Source: Prochlorococcus marinus str. MIT 1013 (GTDB lineage Bacteria; Cyanobacteriota; Cyanobacteriia; PCC-6307; Cyanobiaceae). Taken from it: a DNA stretch of 64,000 bases. Location of the stretch: the NCBI RefSeq assembly GCF_027359395.1, contig NZ_CP114778.1, positions 868,001 to 932,000 on the forward strand, read 5' to 3'. The first letter of the stretch is position 1. Each line of letters starts with the position of its first letter. Positions 17,060 through 25,000 of this stretch are shown here, piece by piece. A program made the position numbers and the translations under genes. The notes beneath the pieces are model-generated. The model saw only the letters and a list, made by a program, of their open reading frames with translations. It was not told the DNA's origin and ran no database searches.

Positions 17060-18541
17060 GTGACTGAGGGGAAAAGGAATCAAAAGCAAGCAGGCTCTGA
17101 AGTGAAAACATTCTCAGTCCCATTTGCTTTAGGAGAAATTAAAGAGAAAAAAACTATTCCTACCAATAAAGTTACTAAATATTCTAAAGAAGAAATTATT
17201 AATCAAGCAATTAACTTTCACCTAAAAGGTAATATTCAAAAAGCTTTAAAATATTATCGTTATTGTCTTAACCAAGGGGTTCAAGACGCAAGAGTTTTTT
17301 CTAATTATGGGGCAATATTAAAAGATCTTGGCAATTTAAAGGAAGCTGAAGGAGCTTATCGAAACGCAATTAAAATTAAACCTAATTTCGCTGCGGCTTA
17401 TTCTAATTTAGGTATTGTTTTAAAAGATCTTGGCAATTTAAAGGAAGCTGAAGAATCTTATCGGCTCGCAATTAAACTTAAACCTGATTTCGCTGAGGCT
17501 TATTCGAATCTGGGCGACATATTAAATAATCTTGGTAAATTCAAAGAAGCAGAGTTATTACTAAATAAAGCAATTAAAATTAAACCTGATTTAGCTGAGG
17601 CTTATTCCAATTTAGGTATCGTTTTAGTAGAACTAGGCAAACTAGAAAAAGCAGCATTATCGATACGCAAAGCCATCGAACTGAATCCTGATTTTGCTAA
17701 TGCTCATTTATATTTGGGAGTTATTTTGAAAGATCTTAGCAATTTACAAGAAGCTGAAGCTTCCACGAGAAAAGCAATTGGACTCAATCCTGACTCCCCA
17801 GATGCTCATGCCAATCTTGGAAGTATCTTGAGAGATCTTGGCAATTTACAAAAAGCAGAATTATCTACTCGCAAAGCAATTGAACTCAATCCTGATTTTG
17901 CTAATGCTCATTTAAATCTTGGAGTCATTTTGAAAGATCTTGATAATTTAAAAGACGCTGAAACCTCCATGAAAAAAGCCATTAAACTTAATCCTGATTT
18001 CGCAAATGCTCATTTAAATCTAGGAACTATATTAAAAGAAATTGGCAAATTACAAGAAGCAGAAAAATCATATTGCAAAGCAATTGAACTCAATCCTGAT
18101 TCCCCAGATGCTCATGCCAATCTTGGAAGCATCTTGAGAGATCTTGGCAATTTACAAAAAGCAGAATTATCTACTCGCAAAGCAATTGAACTCAATCCTG
18201 ATTTTGCTAATGCTCATTTAAATCTTGGAGTCATTTTGAAAGATCTTGGTAATTTAAAACACGCTGAAACCTCCATCAGAAAAGCCATTAAACTTAATCC
18301 TGACTTAGCAAATGCTCATTTAAATCTAGGCACTATATTAAACGAAATTGGTCGTTTAGATGAAGCTATGCTGTGCTATGAGCAAGCAATTAATCTTGAT
18401 AACAAACTCGACTCCGCTCTCTCTGGAATAGGGAGTATACTTCTAAAAAATGGTAATCATTCAGATGGTATTCATAAATTAAGAGAAGCTAATGGTTCCA
18501 TCCGTTTTAATCCAAAAAAATCCTCCATAACTATTAATTAA
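17060..18541 (+). CDS. TPR repeat protein (TPR only)
   Basis: A 493-residue protein made almost wholly of TPR units. It opens with the family cassette (KTFSVPFALGEIKEKK near residues 17-32, then KEEIINQAINFHLKGN) and continues with about twelve 34-residue repeats of the AYSNLGIVLKDLGNLKEAE type. There is no catalytic domain. The start is GTG at 17060, overlapping an ATG at 17058 that is followed immediately by TGA. The same 20-base start region recurs at 24997-25016. A three-repeat block is duplicated almost perfectly inside the gene (see the repeat entry). The next gene starts on the base after its stop codon. Probably a scaffold that presents a partner protein to the neighbouring oxygenase or glycosyltransferases. 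Confidence 0.85.
   Translation: MTEGKRNQKQAGSEVKTFSVPFALGEIKEKKTIPTNKVTKYSKEEIINQAINFHLKGNIQKALKYYRYCLNQGVQDARVFSNYGAILKDLGNLKEAEGAYRNAIKIKPNFAAAYSNLGIVLKDLGNLKEAEESYRLAIKLKPDFAEAYSNLGDILNNLGKFKEAELLLNKAIKIKPDLAEAYSNLGIVLVELGKLEKAALSIRKAIELNPDFANAHLYLGVILKDLSNLQEAEASTRKAIGLNPDSPDAHANLGSILRDLGNLQKAELSTRKAIELNPDFANAHLNLGVILKDLDNLKDAETSMKKAIKLNPDFANAHLNLGTILKEIGKLQEAEKSYCKAIELNPDSPDAHANLGSILRDLGNLQKAELSTRKAIELNPDFANAHLNLGVILKDLGNLKHAETSIRKAIKLNPDLANAHLNLGTILNEIGRLDEAMLCYEQAINLDNKLDSALSGIGSILLKNGNHSDGIHKLREANGSIRFNPKKSSITIN
17797..18250 (+). repeat. intragenic duplication of a three-TPR block (306-base period)
   Basis: The DNA from about 17797 recurs nearly unchanged 306 bases later, at about 18103. 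For example GATGCTCATGCCAATCTTGG occurs at 17801 and at 18107, and the next 100 or so bases differ at very few positions. 306 bases is exactly three TPR units of 102 bases, so the frame is kept. This points to recent unequal recombination or slippage within the gene. Confidence 0.85.
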
Positions 18542-19138
18542 ATGAAGAAAATAACATTAGATTTAGGGAATAAAACTCCTAACTTTATTGGCTCCTGGTG
18601 TATAGAACCAATCTTAATTTGCGATGATCTTATCTCCTACTTTGAACTTAATATCGCCAAGCAAAAAAGTGGGTACAGTGGAAGTGGTTTAAATCCTGAG
18701 ATAAAAGATAGTGTTGATATTACTATGAATCCCAAAGATATCATTCTTCCAGGACATGAGGCATTTAAAAAATATTTTGATCAACTTTTTGAATGCTATA
18801 AAAACTATGTAGAGGAATGGACTTTCTTAAACAAGATATCTGAAAAATTGGAAATTGGTTCTTTTAATTTACAAAGATATAAACCTGGTCAACATTTTAA
18901 GGAAATACATACAGAAAGATCTTCTTTAGCTACTCTTCACCGTATTTTTGCTTTTATGACATATTTAAATGATGTAGAAGAAGGAGGTTCAACATATTTC
19001 AGTCATTATGATCTTGAAATACAACCACAAAGAGGATTAACTTTGATTTGGCCTGCTGAATGGACTCACGCACATAAAGGAAACATACTTAAAGAAGGGT
19101 CAAAATATATCATTACGGGTTGGATTAATATTTTCTAA
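18542..19138 (+). CDS. 2-oxoglutarate/Fe(II)-dependent oxygenase, prolyl-4-hydroxylase-like
   Basis: A 198-residue protein with the double-stranded beta-helix motifs of prolyl 4-hydroxylases. YKPGQHFKEIHTE gives His123 and Glu125 (Glu replaces the usual Asp). Further along come FMTYLNDVEEGGSTYF and WPAEWTHAHKG with His178, and Lys188 is the probable 2-oxoglutarate contact. The usual reaction is hydroxylation of a protein side chain, using O2 and 2-oxoglutarate. The ATG follows directly on the stop codon of the TPR gene (TAA then ATG), so translation is coupled. That suggests the TPR protein is its partner or substrate carrier. Confidence 0.85.
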   Translation: MKKITLDLGNKTPNFIGSWCIEPILICDDLISYFELNIAKQKSGYSGSGLNPEIKDSVDITMNPKDIILPGHEAFKKYFDQLFECYKNYVEEWTFLNKISEKLEIGSFNLQRYKPGQHFKEIHTERSSLATLHRIFAFMTYLNDVEEGGSTYFSHYDLEIQPQRGLTLIWPAEWTHAHKGNILKEGSKYIITGWINIF

Positions 19139-19523
19139 TCAGTTGTTATTAACAGCATTTGATATTTAATAAGTTGATAAAAAAGACACGAAATAAACTA
19201 CAAAACATAGAAATAAAATCATCATAATTAAGTAGCTATTAAAGTTAGTCTCATACGATTGAACCATTAATAATTCTAAATTCAAGGTCAGACATCATAA
19301 TTGAAAGAATAATCGATTTGATAATAAGTAATTTCTGCGTAAACTCTCGTGACACTAATAAGAGGAGATTACAAATTAAAAGTTTCTCAAAGACGATATT
19401 AACTTAGAAAGATCGTAGGAAATAATTAAAAGACATCGCTACTTTATGTCACTCAAAATAAAACAACAATAATTGCAGCATTAGTAGTAAAATTGCTGAA
19501 GTTAAAAAGATTGAAAAGTATAG
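19139..19523. other. intergenic region, nothing recognised
   Basis: About 385 AT-rich bases between the oxygenase and the TPR-OGT gene. No ORF with coding character, tRNA or strong hairpin was seen. It presumably holds the promoter for the gene at 19524. Confidence 0.4.
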
Positions 19524-21779
19524 ATGGAGCAATCTGATAAAAAAGATCAAGAAAAAAAGAAGATCACTGAAGCAAAAACATTCTCTGTTCCGTTTACTTT
19601 AGGAGAAAATAAAGAAAATATTAGTATTAATACTAATATTTCTTCTGAACCTTCTAAAGAAAAAATAATCAATCAAGCATTTAAGTTTCATTCACAAGGA
19701 AACATTTTAGAAGCAGAAAAATATTATCAACAATTCATCAATCAGGGTTTCACTGACCATAGAGTCTTTTCTAATTATGGAGTCATATTAAAAGACCTTG
19801 GCAAATTACAAGAAGCAGAATTATCATACCGCAAAGCAATTGAACTTAACCCTGATTTCTTTCAAGCTCATTCAAATCTAGGAAATATATTAAAAGATCT
19901 TGGTAAATTACAAGAAGCAGAATTATCATACCGCAAAGCAATTGAACTTAATCCTGATTGCGCAGATTCCCATTTAAGTCTGGGAAGCATATTGATTGAG
20001 CTTGGCAAATTACAAGAAGCAGAATTATCAACTCGCAAAGCAATTGAAATCAAGCCTGATTACCCAGAAGCGCATTACAATCTAGGAAATAGATTAAAAG
20101 ATCTTGGAAAATTACAAGAAGCAGAATTGTCACACCGCAAGGCAATTGAACTTAAACCTAATTACGCAGAAGCATATTTGAATTTGGGTCACATATTAAT
20201 AGATCTTGGTGATTTACAAGAAGCAGAATTATACACACGCAAAGCAATTAAACTTAAACCTGATTTCGCAGAAGCTTTTTACAATCTGGGAAACATTTTT
20301 AGAGTACTTGGAAAATTAGAAGAAGCAGAATTATCGACTCTTAAAGCGATTGAACTTAAACCTGATTTCGCAAAGGCTTATTCTAATCTGGGATGCATAT
20401 TGAAAGAGCTTGGGAATTTCGGTGATGCTATAAATCAACTCAAGCAAGCACTAAAATTGAACAATCAATTATCATTAGCTAAGGCTGCTTTAATTGCAAC
20501 TAAAGGCACTATATGCGATTGGGATGATGAAGAGACTCATAATATTTGGCTAAAATCACTTGGTATAAAAGGAACATCTATTTGCCCATGGGATCTATTC
20601 TCATTAGAAGATAATCCTTTAAAGCATTTAAAAAGATCTGAAAAATTTTATAAAGAAAAAATATTTACTCGACCAAGCAAACTTATTAAATCTTCCAAAA
20701 GAAATTTAATACATATAGGTTATTTCTCTGCTGATTTCCGGACTCATCCTGTAATGCAACTAATTGCTCGATTACTTGAGCTACATGATAAATCGAAGTT
20801 TAAAATATATTTATACTCGTTTGTGCCAAAAGAAGATGAATATACGGAAAGAGCAAGAAAGTCTGGATGCATATTTAGAGATATAAGTAAATTAAACAAT
20901 ATCGAATCGATAGCTTTAGCAAGGGATGATCAAATTGATATTGCTGTAGATCTAATGGGTTATACCAAACATAATAGATTTTCAATATTTTCTTCTAGAG
21001 TCGCCCCTATTCAAATAAACTATTTGGGATACCCTGCTTCAGTTGGATCTAATGTTATTGATTATATTCTCGCAGATAAGATTGTAATTCCAGATAATTA
21101 TGAGAAATTCTACTCAGAGAAGATACTAAGTATGCCCAATTGTTATCTATGCATTGATGATAAAATAGAAATAAGCAATAAACCTATTTCCCGAAAAGAT
21201 TTCAACCTGCCTGAGCAAGGATTTATATTTACCTGCTTTAATAATAATAACAAAATCACTCCAAAGGAGTTTGATATTTGGATGAGATTGCTGAAAAAAA
21301 TAAAAGGGAGTGTACTTTGGTTGCGCAAGCCAAATGAATTGGCAATTGAGAATTTATATATTGAAGCAGAAAAAAGAAATGTAGATCCAAAACGATTAAT
21401 ATTCGCAAATAGAGTTCCATTTGATTTGCATTTAGCAAGGCATTCTCTTGGAGACCTTGGACTTGATACTTTTAACTTTAATGGTCATAAAACGACTTGT
21501 GATGCATTATATGCAGGATTACCTACCTTAACTAAATTAGGAGAAAACTTTGTTGCAAGAGTTTCATCCAGTCTATTAACTTCAATAGGCATGCCAGAAC
21601 TAATTACATATGATGAAAATCAATATGAAGAAACAGCACTAAGACTAGCAAGTAGTCATAATGAAATTTTTAAATTAAAATATAAACTTGAAAAACTGAA
21701 AAACAAATCATCACTTTTTAATTCAAAATTATACACTAAAGATCTTGAAAAGATTTATCTTAATTTAGTTGAAAAATGA
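19524..21779 (+). CDS. TPR-O-GlcNAc transferase-like protein (GT41, SPINDLY family)
   Basis: A 751-residue protein. The family cassette comes first (AKTFSVPFTLGENKENIS near residues 18-35), then about seven to eight TPRs to residue 310. A linker with the GTICDWDD segment leads to a well-conserved GT41 catalytic region: HIGYFSADFRTHPVMQLIAR near 392, APIQINYLGYPASVG near 496, FNNNNKITPKEFDIWMRLL, and LDTFNFNGHKTTCDALYAGLP near 650. These match O-GlcNAc transferase and SPINDLY, which glycosylate protein Ser/Thr residues using UDP-GlcNAc or GDP-fucose. The GDP-sugar genes directly downstream make a GDP-deoxysugar donor conceivable. Starts with ATG at 19524. Confidence 0.9.
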   Translation: MEQSDKKDQEKKKITEAKTFSVPFTLGENKENISINTNISSEPSKEKIINQAFKFHSQGNILEAEKYYQQFINQGFTDHRVFSNYGVILKDLGKLQEAELSYRKAIELNPDFFQAHSNLGNILKDLGKLQEAELSYRKAIELNPDCADSHLSLGSILIELGKLQEAELSTRKAIEIKPDYPEAHYNLGNRLKDLGKLQEAELSHRKAIELKPNYAEAYLNLGHILIDLGDLQEAELYTRKAIKLKPDFAEAFYNLGNIFRVLGKLEEAELSTLKAIELKPDFAKAYSNLGCILKELGNFGDAINQLKQALKLNNQLSLAKAALIATKGTICDWDDEETHNIWLKSLGIKGTSICPWDLFSLEDNPLKHLKRSEKFYKEKIFTRPSKLIKSSKRNLIHIGYFSADFRTHPVMQLIARLLELHDKSKFKIYLYSFVPKEDEYTERARKSGCIFRDISKLNNIESIALARDDQIDIAVDLMGYTKHNRFSIFSSRVAPIQINYLGYPASVGSNVIDYILADKIVIPDNYEKFYSEKILSMPNCYLCIDDKIEISNKPISRKDFNLPEQGFIFTCFNNNNKITPKEFDIWMRLLKKIKGSVLWLRKPNELAIENLYIEAEKRNVDPKRLIFANRVPFDLHLARHSLGDLGLDTFNFNGHKTTCDALYAGLPTLTKLGENFVARVSSSLLTSIGMPELITYDENQYEETALRLASSHNEIFKLKYKLEKLKNKSSLFNSKLYTKDLEKIYLNLVEK

Positions 21780-21830
21780 CTTTAACCTGCGCTATTAGTA
21801 ATGTAAAGTAATTAAGTTGATATTTGCTTA

Positions 21831-22322
21831 ATGATTACTGAAAAATTATCTGAAGAGATCTGGAGAACCTGTGTAGATTCCATTCCAATATTTGGTATTG
21901 ATATGATTATATTTTCTCAAAAATATGGGGTATTAATGGGTCGCAGAATTAACAATCCAGCAAAAGGTAAACTTTTTGTACCAGGTGGAAGAGTTTATAA
22001 AAACGAACGAATTATAGATGCTTTTAATAGAATATTAATAAGTGAAACAGGTTTGATTTTTTCTTTTAATAAAACCACTTCATTGGGTTTATACGAACAC
22101 TTTTATAACGTTACATCTTGGTCAACTTCAGAATGCAGTACGCATTACATTATAGAAGCAAGATTAATAGAAATCGAACCAGAAAATATTAAACAAAAAA
22201 TAAATTTAAATGAGCAGCATTCAAATTTCGAATGGATTTCTCTAGAAGATATTCAATCAAATACTATTCATTCCTATTCAAAGATGTATTTAAATAAAAT
22301 TAAAGATCTAAAAGCTAAATGA
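21831..22322 (+). CDS. gmm: Nudix hydrolase, GDP-mannose mannosyl hydrolase-like
   Basis: A 163-residue Nudix protein. NNPAKGKLFVPGGRVYKNE near residues 43-61 followed by ERIIDAFNRILISETGL is the modified Nudix box typical of Gmm/NudD, which hydrolyses GDP-mannose (or GDP-glucose) to GDP and the free sugar. The length is normal for the family. It lies 51 bases after the TPR-OGT gene and converges on the ColD-like gene. Gmm genes commonly accompany GDP-fucose and GDP-colitose pathways in O-antigen clusters, consistent with the two genes that follow. Confidence 0.85.
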   Translation: MITEKLSEEIWRTCVDSIPIFGIDMIIFSQKYGVLMGRRINNPAKGKLFVPGGRVYKNERIIDAFNRILISETGLIFSFNKTTSLGLYEHFYNVTSWSTSECSTHYIIEARLIEIEPENIKQKINLNEQHSNFEWISLEDIQSNTIHSYSKMYLNKIKDLKAK

Positions 22323-22359
22323 ACAATTTATTTAGAAAAAATCCAATTCAATATAAATG

Positions 22360-23532
22360 TCATGTGAAATTGTAGGGTTCTGCAACTTTTTGAAACTCAG
22401 TACATATTCTATGAACATCGCTTATATCTATATCTGCATTAACAGGAAGATAAATTCCGTATAGATGAACTTGATCAGCATATTTTAGAGAAGTACTTCT
22501 TCCACTATATTCCTTCCAAAATGGTTGTTGACCAATACTCCCAGCGATAAGAGGTCTACTTTCAATATTTTTATTCTTTAAATGAATCCAAACTTCTTCA
22601 GGATTCTTGACTAAAGTAGCATAGGCAAAACTTGAAATAAAATCGTTAGAAGATTCTTGACACCAAAAATTTGAAAGTTCTTCCCTATATTTATTAAATA
22701 GAATTGAACGCTTTGAACAATATTCATCTAAAATGCTCATTTGCATCAAGCCCAAAAAAGCATTCAATTCAGTAGACCTTAAATTATATCCAGGAAAATA
22801 AAATGTATATAAATCTCTAAAATCTGAGGTGTTGTATTTTGATCTTAAATTCTTTTGAAATTCCAAATCAAGGTTTCTTCCCCAACCATGAGCCCTTAAT
22901 GACTTGCTTACTTGATTAAACTCATGATCATTACTACAAAGACATCCCCCCTCAATGGTAGAAATATGATGTCCATAAAAGAATGAAAATGTTGAAGCAA
23001 GACCAAATGATCCTAGGGATTTTCCAGAAACGGTAGAACCTAATGATTGGCAATTATCCTCTAAGAGACGTATATCAAATTCTTCGCAAATATCTAGGAT
23101 TTTCTCAATAGATGAATTATGACCAAGAACATGGACTAAAATCAAACTTCCAATGTCTTCTTCCTTTATTAACTTATATAAATTATCAATATTAACACCT
23201 AAATTAATAGGATCTGTATCCAATAGATACGGTTGATAACCTAATTGAATAAATGGTGATACTGTGGTTGACCAAGATAAGGCTGGTATACCAATTTTTT
23301 TATTCCTTAAATCTTTAAAAAATAGATTTGTAGTTGCCATTAATAAATTGGCAGAAGAGCCACTGTTAATAAAAGTTGAATCATTTACCTCGATATATTG
23401 TGCAAATAAAGATTCAAATTCAACTACTTTTTCTCCTTGAGTCAGTCTTGGATAAGTCTTAATCCATTCAGATAATCTATCAAGATGTTCTTTAGGTATT
23501 GTTTCTGAAGCTAAGCCTATTTGTTTATACAT
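22360..23532 (-). CDS. colD: GDP-4-keto-6-deoxymannose 3-dehydratase (ColD-like)
   Basis: A PLP/PMP-dependent DegT-family enzyme of 390 residues in which the normal Schiff-base lysine is replaced by histidine: TFSFFYGHHISTIEGG has His188-His189. His at position 188 is the hallmark of ColD, which removes the 3-hydroxyl of GDP-4-keto-6-deoxymannose on the way to colitose, in place of transamination. The DTDPINLGVNID and LLEDNCQSLGS segments are also as in the family. It lies 30 bases downstream of the ColC/Fcl-like gene on the same strand. The upstream steps (manC, gmd) are not in this window. Confidence 0.85.
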   Translation of the reverse strand: MYKQIGLASETIPKEHLDRLSEWIKTYPRLTQGEKVVEFESLFAQYIEVNDSTFINSGSSANLLMATTNLFFKDLRNKKIGIPALSWSTTVSPFIQLGYQPYLLDTDPINLGVNIDNLYKLIKEEDIGSLILVHVLGHNSSIEKILDICEEFDIRLLEDNCQSLGSTVSGKSLGSFGLASTFSFFYGHHISTIEGGCLCSNDHEFNQVSKSLRAHGWGRNLDLEFQKNLRSKYNTSDFRDLYTFYFPGYNLRSTELNAFLGLMQMSILDEYCSKRSILFNKYREELSNFWCQESSNDFISSFAYATLVKNPEEVWIHLKNKNIESRPLIAGSIGQQPFWKEYSGRSTSLKYADQVHLYGIYLPVNADIDISDVHRICTEFQKVAEPYNFT

Positions 23533-23562
23533 TTTGTAAAAATTAAAAATCTTTGATGAATA

Positions 23563-24483
23563 TCATCTATGGCACTCTAAATAATGAGAATAAGTCTTAT
23601 TAATCCCTAATTCTAAATCATACCTTGGGAACCAACCCAAATCATTTATTTTCTTCACATCTAACAACTTTTGCTTCATTCCTGTAGGTTTACTAAGATT
23701 AAATGTAAAAGATCCTTCAAACCCTAAAATCTTAGAGATTTTTTTATAGTAGTCAAAAATCGAATAATCTTCTCCTCTACCAATATTAATTACATTAGGC
23801 AATTCCTTTATCCTAGGTAAAGAGAACCAAACTGCATCAGCAAAGTCTTTCGCATACATAAATTCTCTTCTAACAGTACCATCTCCCCAAATTTCAATTT
23901 GTTTTATATTATTAAGTTTAGCTGTATGTAGCTTTACTATTATTGAAGCAATTAAATGAGAACGTTTAGGATTATAGTTATCATATTTACCATACAAATT
24001 ACAAGGCATTAAAGTAATATAATTTCTCGATTTATCTTCGAATCTTAAGTAATCACATAATCTTTGTGCCGCTATCTTAGCGATTGCATAACCTTCATTT
24101 GTAGGCTCCAATAATCCATTTAATAAATATTCTTCTTTTAATGGATTAGGTCCATTCTTAGGATACATACAAGAACTTCCCAAATTAATAATATTTTTCA
24201 CTCCCATAATTGCTGCTTCAGATATTAAATTACAACCTATTTCAAGATTCTCAATTAGAAATTTTGAGGGGTTTGCGATATTTGCATGAATTCCACCAAC
24301 TAATCCAGCGGCATGAATAATATATTCTGGCCTATTAGCCTTCAAATAACTTCTTATTTGTTCTCTATTGGTTAAATCTAATTCTTTACGAGAAGGAGTT
24401 AAAACAGAATAATTGCAGGCATCATGATGCTCCTTTATATTACGTCCAACCATCCCAGTTCCTCCTGTTAGAAGAACACGCAT
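23563..24483 (-). CDS. GDP-L-colitose/GDP-L-fucose synthase-like epimerase-reductase
   Basis: A 306-residue NADPH-dependent short-chain dehydrogenase of the GDP-fucose synthase type. It shows MRVLLTGGTGMVGRN, IIHAAGLVGGIHANI, NLGSSCMYPKNGPNPLKEEYLL, then the catalytic YAIAKIAAQRLCDY, and MPCNLYGKYDNY. GDP-fucose synthase (Fcl/WcaG) and colitose synthase (ColC) are close relatives, and sequence alone does not separate them. Its position 30 bases upstream of a ColD-like dehydratase favours ColC, the epimerase/reductase that finishes GDP-L-colitose. Fcl is the alternative. Confidence 0.88.
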   Translation of the reverse strand: MRVLLTGGTGMVGRNIKEHHDACNYSVLTPSRKELDLTNREQIRSYLKANRPEYIIHAAGLVGGIHANIANPSKFLIENLEIGCNLISEAAIMGVKNIINLGSSCMYPKNGPNPLKEEYLLNGLLEPTNEGYAIAKIAAQRLCDYLRFEDKSRNYITLMPCNLYGKYDNYNPKRSHLIASIIVKLHTAKLNNIKQIEIWGDGTVRREFMYAKDFADAVWFSLPRIKELPNVINIGRGEDYSIFDYYKKISKILGFEGSFTFNLSKPTGMKQKLLDVKKINDLGWFPRYDLELGINKTYSHYLECHR

Positions 24484-24660
24484 AATAATTTTGCGAAATT
24501 AAATAAAGACTTTCTGAAAAAATCTACTTTAGGAAGTCCTTTTGATAGTAAAACATAGCATCAAGAGATATATTTTTTTTTCTTGGTCATCATTTCATTA
24601 AATTAATTCTTTATGAGCCAGCAGAGAGAATTGGGGTTTGAATTAATTCCATGACGATTA

Positions 24661-24765
24661 CTAGATTTTCCTCGCTCGATTGTTATGTGAGGAATTAGCC
24701 GCTAATCCAAACATTAACTTTGGTTGCTTTGCATAGGCAGAAACGCAACTACTATAATTCTCTAC
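24661..24765 (-). pseudogene. decayed paralogue of the gene at 7391 (C-terminal fragment)
   Basis: Read on the minus strand, this stretch ends in SSHNNRARKI followed by TAG. Over its last 30 codons it aligns without gaps to the C-terminus of the 119-residue protein at 7391 (16 of 30 residues identical, including the ends LAA.SS..NR.RKI). In-frame stops lie just upstream, so the remainder is lost. A second short coding-like stretch on the plus strand (24816-24893, containing ARVFILKEAGLI) is also present but unassigned. The region 24484-25000 is thus a graveyard between the colitose genes and the next TPR gene. Confidence 0.6.
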
Positions 24766-25000
24766 CTAAAGTTAACAAAGTTCCCGATACGATTCCACAA
24801 GGCAAATAGGTTTCTGCCGAAGGGAAAGCCGCTAGGGAATCAGCAAGAGTCTTTATTCTTAAGGAGGCTGGACTAATTACTCCCCCTAACTGAGCAATTA
24901 ACTCATGCTTATTTGCAGCGGGTCAATTTCTTTTGAAAGTTAAAAAACTAATTGGGGTATGTAATATATATAAACTAATAAACTTATAAAAAAAACAGAT

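Noticed and set aside
17060-21779. CRISPR array
   Set aside because: The regular 102-base repeats are codons of TPR units, not short repeats with unique spacers.
24816-24893. Coding stretch resembling a MetQ/NlpA-type end
   Set aside because: Only 25 codons, no start codon; the resemblance is too weak to name.
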